Assembly (NCBI GenBank): GCA_018456245.1
Contig: JAGYHQ010000012.1
Span: 1 to 40,317, forward strand
Direction: 5' to 3'
Source: Tenacibaculum sp.
GTDB lineage: Bacteria > Bacteroidota > Bacteroidia > Flavobacteriales > Flavobacteriaceae
Length of the DNA stretch: 40,317 nucleotides
Within the stretch, counting starts at the first letter, position 1. Each line of letters opens with the position of its first letter. This document shows positions 17,394-24,773 of the stretch, piece by piece. The translations under genes and the position numbers were made by a program. The notes beneath the pieces are model-generated. The model was given only the letters and a program-made list of their open reading frames with translations. It searched no databases and had not been told where the DNA came from.

Positions 17394-17706
17394 AGAAACA
17401 AACGCTGCAGATACTACTATTACATACAATAGAGAAAAAATAGAAGAGCCAACAAATAATATTTACGAGGCTATATCTATCATTGCAAAAAGAGCAACAC
17501 AAATTAATTCAGATTTAAAAACTGAATTAGTTGAAAAATTAGACGAATTCGCAACATATAATGATAGTTTAGAAGAGGTCTTTGAAAATAAAGAACAAAT
17601 AGAAGTTTCTAAATTTTATGAGCGTTTACCAAAGCCACATGCAATAGCAGTAGAGGAGTGGTTGAATGATAAAATTTACCACAGAAATAGAAAAGATGAA
17701 GAGTAA
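17383..17706 (+). CDS. rpoZ: RNA polymerase omega-subunit-like protein (Rpb6/RpoZ family)
   Basis: 107 residues. The core NNIYEAISIIAKRATQIN matches the omega/Rpb6 fold (helix with the I..RA.Q pattern that clamps the beta' subunit), as in the Bacteroidota version, which is otherwise poorly conserved. The C-terminal half is acidic and ends EWLNDKIYHRNRKDEE. By family it stabilises RNA polymerase assembly. It overlaps bamD by 11 bases and is followed 3 bases later by coaBC; the omega-coaBC neighbourhood is widely conserved in bacteria (rpoZ next to coaBC), which supports the call despite low sequence signal. Confidence 0.82.
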   Translation: MDYKETNAADTTITYNREKIEEPTNNIYEAISIIAKRATQINSDLKTELVEKLDEFATYNDSLEEVFENKEQIEVSKFYERLPKPHAIAVEEWLNDKIYHRNRKDEE

Positions 17707-17709
17707 GAC

Positions 17710-18924
17710 ATGTCTGTATTAAACGGAAAAAAAATCTTACTCGGTGTTTCTGCCGGAATTGCTGCTTATAAAACAGCAGAATTAGTCCGTGCATTTATAA
17801 AATTAGGTGCAGAGGTTAAAGTAGTTATGACCCCTGCATCTAAAGATTTTATAACTCCTTTAACACTCTCTACACTTTCTAAAAATCCTGTTCATTCCAC
17901 TTTTTATGATAAAAAGGAAGGGGAAGATGAATTATGGAACAATCATGTTGATTTAGGTTTATGGGCTGATATGATGGTTATTGCCCCTGTAACTGCAAAC
18001 ACGCTGTCTAAAATGGCAAATGGTGTTTGTGATAATTTGTTACTTGCTACTTATTTATCGGCTAAATGCCCTGTATATTTTGCTCCTGCGATGGATTTAG
18101 ATATGTATAAACATCAATCAACAAAAGTAAATTTAGATAAATTGCAATCTTTTGGAAATAAAATGATACCTGCTACTTCAGGAGAGTTAGCAAGCGGGTT
18201 AATAGGTGAGGGTAGAATGGCTGAGCCGAAAGATATTGTATGTTTTATAGAAGACGATATTAACTCTAAATTGCCACTTAAAGGAAAAAAAGTATTAGTT
18301 ACAGCTGGTCCAACATACGAAAATATAGACCCTGTTCGTTTTATAGGAAATCGTTCTTCGGGTAAAATGGGGTGTGAAATAGCAAAAGAAATTGCTAATT
18401 TAGGGGCAGAAGTTATTTTGGTAATAGGTCCTTCATCTCAAATAGTAGAACATTCATTAATAAAAAGAGTAGATGTAAAATCGGCAGAGGATATGTATAA
18501 TGCTTGTCACAAATATTATTCAAATGTAGATATAGCAATTTGTTCGGCAGCTGTGGCAGATTATAAACCATCAAATACTGATAATCAAAAAATAAAAAGT
18601 AAAAATTCTTCATTAATTATTGAATTAGTGCCCACAAAAGATATATTAAAATCATTAGGAGAAGCAAAAGATAATCAATTTTTAGTAGGCTTTGCGTTAG
18701 AAACAAACAATGAAGTAGCTAATGCAAAAGAAAAAATTAAAAAGAAGAATTTAGATATGATAGTGCTAAATTCATTACAAGATAAAGGAGCAGGTTTTGA
18801 GGGGGATACGAATAAAGTAACTATTATTGATAAACATTTTAAAGAAAATGTATTTAGTTTAAAATCAAAAAAAGAAGTAGCAAAAGACATTATAAATGAA
18901 ATCATACAACAAATTAATGCGTAA
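17710..18924 (+). CDS. coaBC: Bifunctional phosphopantothenoylcysteine decarboxylase/phosphopantothenate-cysteine ligase
   Basis: 404 residues, catalysing two coenzyme A steps (EC 6.3.2.5 and 4.1.1.36). The N-terminal flavoprotein CoaC domain (1-185) starts GKKILLGVSAGIAAYKTAELVR, has the catalytic histidine in NNHVDLGLWAD and the substrate loop PAMDLDMY. The C-terminal CoaB domain starts near residue 190 with KKVLVTAGPTYENIDPVRFIGN, then SSGKMG and the nucleotide site AAVADYKP. Both halves are intact. The ATG at 17710 lies 3 bases after the omega stop. The DUF4835 gene begins inside its 3' end. Confidence 0.97.
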   Translation: MSVLNGKKILLGVSAGIAAYKTAELVRAFIKLGAEVKVVMTPASKDFITPLTLSTLSKNPVHSTFYDKKEGEDELWNNHVDLGLWADMMVIAPVTANTLSKMANGVCDNLLLATYLSAKCPVYFAPAMDLDMYKHQSTKVNLDKLQSFGNKMIPATSGELASGLIGEGRMAEPKDIVCFIEDDINSKLPLKGKKVLVTAGPTYENIDPVRFIGNRSSGKMGCEIAKEIANLGAEVILVIGPSSQIVEHSLIKRVDVKSAEDMYNACHKYYSNVDIAICSAAVADYKPSNTDNQKIKSKNSSLIIELVPTKDILKSLGEAKDNQFLVGFALETNNEVANAKEKIKKKNLDMIVLNSLQDKGAGFEGDTNKVTIIDKHFKENVFSLKSKKEVAKDIINEIIQQINA

Positions 18925-19810
18925 ATTTTTAACTCTTATAATTATATTTTTCTCTGTGTTTACAGTAGTTGCACAAGAGGAATTTAATGCAATAGTAACT
19001 GTTAATGCAGATAAAGTACAAAGTTCTAATAAACAGGTTTATAAAACTTTACAGAAATCTTTATCTGAATTTATAAATCAAACAAAATGGACAAATAAAG
19101 AGTTCTTGCCACAAGAACGTATTAATTGTGCCTTTACAATAATTATAAATTCGCAAGATAATAATAATTTTAAAGCAAATATTCAGGTAAAGGCAACTCG
19201 TCCTGTTTATAATTCATCTTATGAAACACCTATTGTAAATATAAATGATTCTTTTAGTTTTAGGTATAATGAATATGACCCATTAATTTATAATCCTACT
19301 TCATTTGATAGTAATTTGGTATCAACAATTGTTTTTTATGTATATACAATATTGGGTGTAGATGCTGATACATTTGCTTTAAAAGGTGGGGAGAGTTATT
19401 TTAAAAGTGCTGAAAAGGTTGTTTTACAAGCTCAACAAAGTAACTTTAGTGAATGGCAAAATAAAGTGGGGGAGAAAAGCCATTTTATATTTATAAATAA
19501 TTTGTTATCTCCTAAATTTAACACTTTACGAAATACTTACTATAAGTATCATCGTAAAGGTATTGATGTTTTTGACGAAGATGAAAATAAAGCTAAAAAA
19601 GAGATATTAAATAGTGTTTTAGAATTAGCCAAACTTCATAATGTAACGGTTGGTAATTATTTACTTCGTTTCTTTTTAGATGCAAAATCAGATGAAATAT
19701 TAGATATTTTCTCAGGGGGTAAAAGAATAGGTAAGGAGGAAGAATTAAAAAATGTACTGCAAAGAATAGCTCCTAATCATTCTAATAAATGGAGGAAAAT
19801 AAGGGAATAA
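18896..19810 (+). CDS. Exported DUF4835 protein
   Basis: 304 residues. A signal peptide (KFLTLIIIFFSVFTVVAQ) is followed by a mature domain matching DUF4835: EEFNAIVTVNADKVQSSNKQ, then QERINCAFTIIIN, then a region NPTSFDSNLVSTIVFY. The family is confined to Bacteroidota, lies next to coaBC, and has no known function. Two ATGs are possible: 18896 (29-base overlap with coaBC) and 18917 (8-base overlap, MRKFLTL, a cleaner signal peptide). Either means translational coupling. In many flavobacteria recN follows; here a zinc-ribbon gene does. It is probably a periplasmic partner of outer-membrane biogenesis, by context only. Confidence 0.88.
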   Translation: MKSYNKLMRKFLTLIIIFFSVFTVVAQEEFNAIVTVNADKVQSSNKQVYKTLQKSLSEFINQTKWTNKEFLPQERINCAFTIIINSQDNNNFKANIQVKATRPVYNSSYETPIVNINDSFSFRYNEYDPLIYNPTSFDSNLVSTIVFYVYTILGVDADTFALKGGESYFKSAEKVVLQAQQSNFSEWQNKVGEKSHFIFINNLLSPKFNTLRNTYYKYHRKGIDVFDEDENKAKKEILNSVLELAKLHNVTVGNYLLRFFLDAKSDEILDIFSGGKRIGKEEELKNVLQRIAPNHSNKWRKIRE

Positions 19811-19828
19811 GTTTACCTTTAAATAAAA

Positions 19829-20407
19829 ATGTGTAGATACTCCTATCCATATAAACCACATTATGCTTGTTTTGAATGTAGAAAAACATTTAAACGTAGG
19901 TTATTAGTTGATATTGATAGAGGTGCTGTTTGTACAAAAGGTGATACGCCTTATTGGGAAAAAGAGAAACCTTATAGTTGCCCAGAGTGTGGTGGAATAA
20001 TGGCAAATATGGGATTAGATTTTGAATCGCCTAAAAAGAATGATTTAAAAGCATGGAACCATATGAAAGACCTTTATGAAGTAGGAATTACTTTTCATTC
20101 TTGTGGTTGCACGGGGCCGGGGTATATTCCTAGAGATAAATCTTCTTTAATTAAATTATTAGAAAAAAATAAACAAATTTATATTAAACATTTACGGTTT
20201 TGGAAAACAAGGGTAGAACCAGAAACTGAAAGTGAGAAAAATAAAGATAGGAAAGAAAATGGTGAGTTTATTGCTATGTTGCCAAGTAAGTTTACAACAG
20301 GAACAAAAAAGAAACGAAAAACTGATATAAAAAAAGCAATAGAATATTGGGGTGAAAGAGTAAATAATATAGATGAAAATATAAGAAGAATTACCGTTTT
20401 AAAGTAA
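19829..20407 (+). CDS. Conserved zinc-ribbon-like protein of unknown function
   Basis: 192 residues, cytosolic, basic. Two CX2C pairs, Cys14-Cys17 (ACFECRKTFKRR) and Cys51-Cys54 (SCPECGGIM), would bind one zinc; Cys2, Cys35 and a later SCGC (about residues 91-94) add further candidate ligands. The middle holds helices with many Lys and Glu, and there is a KKKRK-type basic patch near 160. I know of similar hypothetical proteins in Bacteroidota starting MCR..Y but no function. The ribbon plus basic character suggest nucleic-acid or ribosome contact (inference). It starts 18 bases after the DUF4835 gene, probably in the same transcript, and its 3' end overlaps the convergent SpoU gene by 17 bases. 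Confidence 0.78.
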   Translation: MCRYSYPYKPHYACFECRKTFKRRLLVDIDRGAVCTKGDTPYWEKEKPYSCPECGGIMANMGLDFESPKKNDLKAWNHMKDLYEVGITFHSCGCTGPGYIPRDKSSLIKLLEKNKQIYIKHLRFWKTRVEPETESEKNKDRKENGEFIAMLPSKFTTGTKKKRKTDIKKAIEYWGERVNNIDENIRRITVLK

Positions 20408-20900
20408 TTTGTTTTGTAATTTCATAAAGTGTAATAGCTAAACTATTTATTACATTCATACTAGAATTTAACCCATACATTGGTATAGATATAGTTACAT
20501 CAGCCAAATTAATATCTTCAATTCCGTTGCGTTCACTACCTAAAAGCAATACAATTTTTTCGTTAGTGCAAAAATTATAATTATGAATACTTACACTTGA
20601 GTTTGTAATTTCAACACCAACAATTTTATTTCCCTCTGCTTTTAGTTTATTAATAAGTTTTTTAAAATCGTTATATCTGTAATGTTCAATATTATTAATA
20701 GTATTACGTGCTGTTCTTTCTACTTTTCTATTATTTAAAAGCGGAGATGTTTCGTGTAAGTAAATTTTTTGAACACCAAAACTTTCAGAAATACGAAAAC
20801 ACATTCCTATATTTTCAGGTGTGCGTATTGCATCACAAACAATTGTTATAGAAAATTTTTGTTGATTGTTTTTTATCTCTTCGTGTTTTAGTTGTTTCAT
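20391..20900 (-). CDS. SpoU-family (TrmH-like) RNA 2'-O-methyltransferase
   Basis: 169 residues of the trefoil-knot SPOUT family. The three motifs are in order: motif 1 AIRTPENIGMCFR (about 26-38), motif 2 IVLLLGSERNGI (about 118-129) and motif 3 IPMYGLNSSMNVINSLAI (about 138-155), whose knot binds SAM. The short length, with only a small N-terminal segment, fits TrmH or TrmL-like enzymes that methylate a ribose in tRNA (Gm18 or position 34); target unknown. ATG at 20900, with a TACTTTTG promoter element 15 bases upstream. The convergent zinc-ribbon gene runs 17 bases into its 3' end, and no terminator is visible between them. Confidence 0.88.
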   Translation of the reverse strand: MKQLKHEEIKNNQQKFSITIVCDAIRTPENIGMCFRISESFGVQKIYLHETSPLLNNRKVERTARNTINNIEHYRYNDFKKLINKLKAEGNKIVGVEITNSSVSIHNYNFCTNEKIVLLLGSERNGIEDINLADVTISIPMYGLNSSMNVINSLAITLYEITKQITLKR

Positions 20901-20915
20901 TTAATTGTTTATTTA

Positions 20916-20923
20916 CAAAAGTA
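20916..20923 (-). promoter_or_regulatory. Promoter of SpoU gene, -7 element TACTTTTG
   Basis: Exact TAnnTTTG match on the minus strand, 15 bases before the ATG at 20900. No -33 box was recognised. Confidence 0.55.
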
Positions 20924-20949
20924 GAGTTTTTGTTTAAATTTTACTTAAT

Positions 20950-20979
20950 AAAAAATCCCGATACTAAACATCGGGATTT
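20950..20979 (-). terminator. nhaA terminator
   Basis: AAATCCCGAT (20953-20962) pairs perfectly with ATCGGGATTT (20970-20979) around a 7-base loop, followed on the minus strand by six T. It lies 28 bases beyond the nhaA stop. Confidence 0.9.
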
Positions 20980-21007
20980 ATATTGAATATTTTTAAGTTT
21001 TACTACA

Positions 21008-22303
21008 CTAATTATTAGCAGGTTTTGCTGTTTTTAGTATAATAAAACCAATAATTGCAGAAACTAATGACCCTATTAAAATACCTATTTTGGCAGAATC
21101 AATATACGCAGGGTTTGTAAATGCTAAACCAGCAATAAAAATTGCCATTGTAAAACCTATACCTGCAAGGAATGCAACCCCAATTATATGCCTAAAAGTA
21201 ATATCTTTAGGAACTGAAATTATTTTTAATTTTTTTGTTAGCGTTACAAATAATGTAACTCCTATACTTTTTCCAATTATTAAAGCGAGCATAATACTAA
21301 TTACTAAATTGGTTTCAATAGTAGCATCACTACTAATAGCAACACCAGCATTAGCTAAAGCGAATATAGGAATGATTACATTGGCAACCACACCGTGTAA
21401 TTTATGTTCTAAATTTTGAAGAGGAGATTTGTATTTATTAGCCCAATCTTCCATATCATCAATATAATGTAATTGTTCGTTAGATAATATTGGTTCTTCA
21501 AGTTTTTTAGCACCTCGTATTTTATCGGTTAATTTGTTTAAACTACTTAAAAAAGTATCAGTAGTAATTTTTTGTGAAATAGGTACAGCAAAAGCAAGTA
21601 ATACTCCTGCAATTGTAGGATGTATTCCTGATTTTAAGAATAAGTACCAAATTATAACTCCTATAAATATATTTAATCCTTTAGAATATAAGTTTCTGTA
21701 TGATAAAAAGTATAAGAAAGCTAATAGCCCTAACGCTATTAATAACATATTAATTTTTAATCCTGTGGTAAAGAAAACGGCAATTACTAAAACAGCTCCT
21801 AAATCATCAACAATAGCAAATGCAGTTAAGAATACTTTTAAAGCTAGCGGAACTCTTTTACCTAAAACATTTAAAACAGCCAAAGAAAAAGCTATATCAG
21901 TAGCCATAGGAATACCCCAACCACGTGTTGTTTCAGGGTTTTCATTTAATAACAGGAACATTACAATAGGGGCAATCATTCCTCCAATAGCTCCTATTAA
22001 AGGAAAGGCAATTTTTTTAGGAGAGTTTAACTCACCAATTAAGAATTCACGTTTAATTTCTAATCCAATTAAGAAAAAGAAAATAGCCATTAACCCGTCA
22101 TTAATCCATAAAATTAAATCTTTTTTTAACTCAAAAGAACCAAAAGATACACCAAATTTTTGAGTCCATAATGCTTGGTAAGAATCTCCAAAAGGAGAGT
22201 TAGCCCAAATAAGAGCAATAATAGTTGCAGCTAATAGTAATATACCACTAAAGCTTTCCATTTCAACAAATCTTTGAAATGCGTTTTTAGTCTTTTTAAT
22301 CAT
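21008..22303 (-). CDS. nhaA: Na+/H+ antiporter NhaA
   Basis: 431-residue inner-membrane antiporter that expels Na+ (or Li+) in exchange for protons, for sodium and alkaline pH tolerance. The functional aspartates align with E. coli NhaA: Asp136 in IPMATDIAFSLAVL, and the Asp166-Asp167 pair in AFAIVDDLGAVL. The N-terminus FVEMESFSGILLLAAT is typical, and about twelve hydrophobic segments are visible. A charged insertion near residues 255-290 (loop with KLTDKIRGAKKLEEPI) lengthens it relative to the E. coli protein, as in many marine Bacteroidota. It has its own promoter (22364-22371) with a roughly 60-base leader and a strong terminator. Confidence 0.96.
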   Translation of the reverse strand: MIKKTKNAFQRFVEMESFSGILLLAATIIALIWANSPFGDSYQALWTQKFGVSFGSFELKKDLILWINDGLMAIFFFLIGLEIKREFLIGELNSPKKIAFPLIGAIGGMIAPIVMFLLLNENPETTRGWGIPMATDIAFSLAVLNVLGKRVPLALKVFLTAFAIVDDLGAVLVIAVFFTTGLKINMLLIALGLLAFLYFLSYRNLYSKGLNIFIGVIIWYLFLKSGIHPTIAGVLLAFAVPISQKITTDTFLSSLNKLTDKIRGAKKLEEPILSNEQLHYIDDMEDWANKYKSPLQNLEHKLHGVVANVIIPIFALANAGVAISSDATIETNLVISIMLALIIGKSIGVTLFVTLTKKLKIISVPKDITFRHIIGVAFLAGIGFTMAIFIAGLAFTNPAYIDSAKIGILIGSLVSAIIGFIILKTAKPANN

Positions 22304-22363
22304 TGTTATATAAGTTTAAAATATTTTATATGCATAACCGTTTAAGGATATGTAACAAGCGGT

Positions 22364-22371
22364 CAAAAGTA
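22364..22371 (-). promoter_or_regulatory. nhaA promoter, -7 element TACTTTTG
   Basis: Exact TAnnTTTG match on the minus strand, 60 bases before the nhaA ATG. A CAA/TTG is found only 24 bases further upstream, longer than the usual spacer. Confidence 0.55.
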
Positions 22372-22422
22372 ATAATTTTAAATCATTTTTCCTTACAATT
22401 ACTAAGGTTTTGATAAAAGAAT

Positions 22423-22971
22423 TTATATATTAACTTGTACATTATAACTTTCTAGTACTTTAATATGTTTAGCATCTAGTACAAATTTATCTTCATCAAA
22501 TTCTTTTTTCCATTTGTGTTTTATTTCAATTCGTTTAATTGTTTCTAAAAATCTACGGATTTGGCTTTCTGAGCTTAGTATTAACCCCGGTACACTAACG
22601 CTTTTTCCGTCATCATTTTTAGCAACCATTGTAAAATAAGAAGAATTACAATGTTTAACTATACCTGTTTGTATATTTTGAGCTTCAACCCTAATACCAA
22701 CAACCATAGAAGATTTACCTACATAATTTATTGATGCTTTCATTGTAACGAGCTCTCCAACTTCAATAGGTTTTAAAAAATTAACAGTATCAACAGATGC
22801 TGTAACACAGTAAGTTTCAGAGTATTTAGAGGCACATGCAAAAGCAATTTGATCCATTAAATTTAATATATATCCTCCATTTACTTTCCCGCTAAAATTA
22901 GCGCATGAAGGGCGCATTAATTCTGAAATTTCAATAGTTGAATCTTCAGCGTTTTTGTATTTATGTGTCAT
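22423..22971 (-). CDS. Acyl-CoA thioesterase, BACH/YciA-type hot-dog
   Basis: 182 residues. The hot-dog motif NFSGKVNGGYILNLMDQIAF (residues 25-44) is the active-site helix of the BACH/YciA acyl-CoA hydrolases, and the domain continues ETYCVTASVDTVNFLKPIEVG and SSYFTMVAKNDDG. It hydrolyses acyl-CoA to free acid and CoA in the cytosol; chain-length preference cannot be read. The last 50 residues form a charged helical tail. The ATG overlaps the stop of the upstream small membrane protein gene (TAATG), so both come from the promoter at 23359-23387. It is distinct from the YbgC-type enzyme at 10.9 kb. Confidence 0.9.
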   Translation of the reverse strand: MTHKYKNAEDSTIEISELMRPSCANFSGKVNGGYILNLMDQIAFACASKYSETYCVTASVDTVNFLKPIEVGELVTMKASINYVGKSSMVVGIRVEAQNIQTGIVKHCNSSYFTMVAKNDDGKSVSVPGLILSSESQIRRFLETIKRIEIKHKWKKEFDEDKFVLDAKHIKVLESYNVQVNI

Positions 22972-23354
22972 TACTCTTCAATGTTTTTACCACCTCCAAA
23001 ATGAGGAGAAATTTCTTTTTCTACTTTGGTAACAAAATATTTGGTTTCTCCCAACCAAAAAAATGTACCATATCGTTCTTTGTAAAATATTTTTACGTAC
23101 TGCCCTTGTAAATCTTTTAAGTCATAAATAGCTTCTTTTTTATCTTTTTCAACAGAAAATTGAAAAATTTGGGCACCAGAAATTCCTTGACTTATTTCCC
23201 CCTCCCAAGTTTTTGTTAAAACGCCTTTTTTACTAAATTTTATTAGTTCTCCTGAACGTACGCCCTCACTATATGATATGTAATATATAAAGTTATAATA
23301 GCCAAAAGCTATTAAAGAAATTACAAATAGTATTATAAATAAAGTTTTTTTCAT
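22971..23354 (-). CDS. Small membrane-anchored protein of unknown function
   Basis: 127 residues: an N-terminal hydrophobic anchor (about 4-27, TLFIILFVISLIAFGYYNFI), then an exported beta-rich domain with SEGVRSGELIKFSKKGV, KTWEGEISQGISG and YKERYGTFFWLGETKYFVTKVE. The family is well conserved in flavobacteria and, from memory, often carries the database label '6-phosphogluconate dehydrogenase', which nothing here supports: no Rossmann fold, no NADP motif, and too short. The function is unknown. It precedes the acyl-CoA thioesterase gene with a one-base overlap. The promoter element lies 4 bases before the ATG, so the mRNA may be leaderless. Confidence 0.82.
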   Translation of the reverse strand: MKKTLFIILFVISLIAFGYYNFIYYISYSEGVRSGELIKFSKKGVLTKTWEGEISQGISGAQIFQFSVEKDKKEAIYDLKDLQGQYVKIFYKERYGTFFWLGETKYFVTKVEKEISPHFGGGKNIEE

Positions 23355-23358
23355 AAAA

Positions 23359-23387
23359 CAAAAGTAATATTTATATTCTTACTTCAA
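23359..23387 (-). promoter_or_regulatory. Promoter of small membrane protein/thioesterase operon
   Basis: On the minus strand TTG (23385-23387) is 18 bases from TACTTTTG (23359-23366), which ends only 4 bases before the ATG at 23354. It is divergent from the GlmU-family promoter 11 bases away. Confidence 0.6.
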
Positions 23388-23397
23388 AATGAAATAG

Positions 23398-23405
23398 TAA
23401 TTTTG
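23398..23405 (+). promoter_or_regulatory. Promoter of GlmU-family gene, -7 element TAATTTTG
   Basis: Exact TAnnTTTG match, 22 bases before the ATG at 23428. It is back-to-back with the minus-strand promoter in a 73-base intergenic region. Confidence 0.55.
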
Positions 23406-23427
23406 TGGAGCTAAATTATAAAAATAA

Positions 23428-24606
23428 ATGATAAATTATATTTTATTTGACGGAGATGTACGTAAATCATTACTTCCGTTTACCTATACAAAGCCGGTTG
23501 CTGATATTAGAGTAGGAATATTAACCATTAGAGAGAAATGGGAAAAATATTTAGGGCTTACAACCACAACCATAACTGAAGAATATTTAGAAGAAAAATA
23601 TCCTATGGTAGAAATGGAGAATAATATTTTATTAAACTCTTCTTTTTTACCCTCTGAAAAATTGGTAAATATGGTTAAAAACCTAAATGAAAATGAGGCT
23701 ATTTTTAAAGGTGAAGATGTTATTGCTTTTTACACTTCTAATATGCAAGAGGAAGTAAATTTTGATGCTTATAAGCAAATAGAATTTGAAGAAGAACTAT
23801 TGCAAATTAAAAACACGTGGGATATTTTTTCTTTAAATGATAAGGCTATTCGTTTAGATTTTGATTTAATTACCAGTGGAAGAAAGTCAGAGCCTATACC
23901 AAGCACAATTCAATGTATTAATGAGGAAGATATTTTTATAGAAGAAGGAGCTAAGTTAACTTTTGCTACGTTAAATGCGTCTTCAGGACCTATTTATATA
24001 GGAAAAAATGCCGAAATAATGGAAGGAGTTATGGTAAGAGGGGCATTAGCAATGTGTGAAAATTCGGTATTAAAATTAGGTACAAAAATTTACGGAGCAA
24101 CCACATTAGGACCTTATTGTAAAGTAGGAGGAGAGGTTAATAATTCGGTTTTATTCGGTTATTCAAATAAAGGACACGATGGTTTTTTAGGAAATTCAGT
24201 TATAGGAGAATGGTGTAATTTAGGGGCAGATACAAATAATTCTAATCTTAAAAATAATTACGCAGAGGTTAAATTATGGAATTATGAAGAAGATAAATTT
24301 ACTAAAACAGGATTGCAATTTTGTGGTTTAATGATGGGAGACCACTCAAAATGCGGAATTAATACAATGTTTAATACAGGAACTGTTGTAGGCGTTTCAG
24401 CAAATGTTTTTGGGGGTGGATTTCCTAGAAATTTTATTCCGTCATTTAGTTGGGGAGGAGTATCGGGTTTTAAAGAATATAAAATTGATAAAGTGTTTGA
24501 TACCATAGATAAAGTAATGAAACGTAGAGATGCTGAATTTAATGAGCAAGAGCAAAAAATTATTGAACACATTTTTGAAATAACTAAAGGATATAGAGTT
24601 ATTTAG
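23428..24606 (+). CDS. GlmU-family sugar nucleotidyltransferase-like protein
   Basis: 392 residues. The N-terminal part (YILFDGDVRKSLLPFTYTKP, then VADIRVGILTIREKW) is the divergent nucleotidyltransferase domain found in Bacteroidota 'GlmU family' proteins. From about residue 180 there is a left-handed beta-helix of hexapeptide repeats (IYIGKNAEIMEGVMVRG, IYGATTLGPYCKVGG, SVIGEWCNLGADTNNS), as in acyltransferases. By family it could transfer a nucleotide and/or acetyl group to a sugar phosphate for envelope precursors, but the classical GlmU pyrophosphorylase signature near the N-terminus is not intact, so activity is unproven. It has its own promoter; lon follows after a 167-base gap. Confidence 0.87.
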   Translation: MINYILFDGDVRKSLLPFTYTKPVADIRVGILTIREKWEKYLGLTTTTITEEYLEEKYPMVEMENNILLNSSFLPSEKLVNMVKNLNENEAIFKGEDVIAFYTSNMQEEVNFDAYKQIEFEEELLQIKNTWDIFSLNDKAIRLDFDLITSGRKSEPIPSTIQCINEEDIFIEEGAKLTFATLNASSGPIYIGKNAEIMEGVMVRGALAMCENSVLKLGTKIYGATTLGPYCKVGGEVNNSVLFGYSNKGHDGFLGNSVIGEWCNLGADTNNSNLKNNYAEVKLWNYEEDKFTKTGLQFCGLMMGDHSKCGINTMFNTGTVVGVSANVFGGGFPRNFIPSFSWGGVSGFKEYKIDKVFDTIDKVMKRRDAEFNEQEQKIIEHIFEITKGYRVI

Positions 24607-24615
24607 TAACTAAAT

Positions 24616-24666
24616 GTCAATTTTAATTAATGGCATAACAATTGACTTATTATAAATGTTAATAAG
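24616..24666. repeat. Two chained inverted repeats upstream of lon
   Basis: GTCAATT (24616-24622) pairs with AATTGAC (24640-24646), whose last base begins a second pair, CTTATTA (24646-24652) with TAATAAG (24660-24666). Neither has a T-run. They may be operator sites for lon or a remnant terminator of the GlmU-family gene; function inferred only. Confidence 0.35.
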
Positions 24667-24744
24667 TAAAATATTTTTTACTTAATTTATTTACAGTGAG
24701 ATAGAATATTTCAATTTAAAAAATAAAAATAATTTTAATGTTGA

Positions 24745-24760
24745 AATGACAGAATGACAG
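24745..24760 (+). repeat. Tandem 8-mer AATGACAG x2 just upstream of lon
   Basis: AATGACAG occurs twice back to back, followed by the related AATAAAAG, ending 6-14 bases before the lon ATG. It could be a binding site for a stress regulator or chance; lon is a heat-shock gene in many bacteria. Confidence 0.35.
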
Positions 24761-24773
24761 AATAAAAGATATT

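Noticed and set aside
21534..22163. A 209-codon open frame antisense to nhaA, and similar antisense frames opposite rlmD, secA and the channel gene
   Set aside because: The opposite strand has a well-supported gene in each case. Long antisense frames arise here from AT-rich codon bias, and their translations look like low-complexity Ile/Lys/Asn/Pro sequence without motifs or promoters.
22304..22363. Sodium- or pH-sensing riboswitch in the nhaA leader
   Set aside because: The leader downstream of the -7 element is only about 60 bases, and I see no conserved riboswitch core or paired structure of adequate size.
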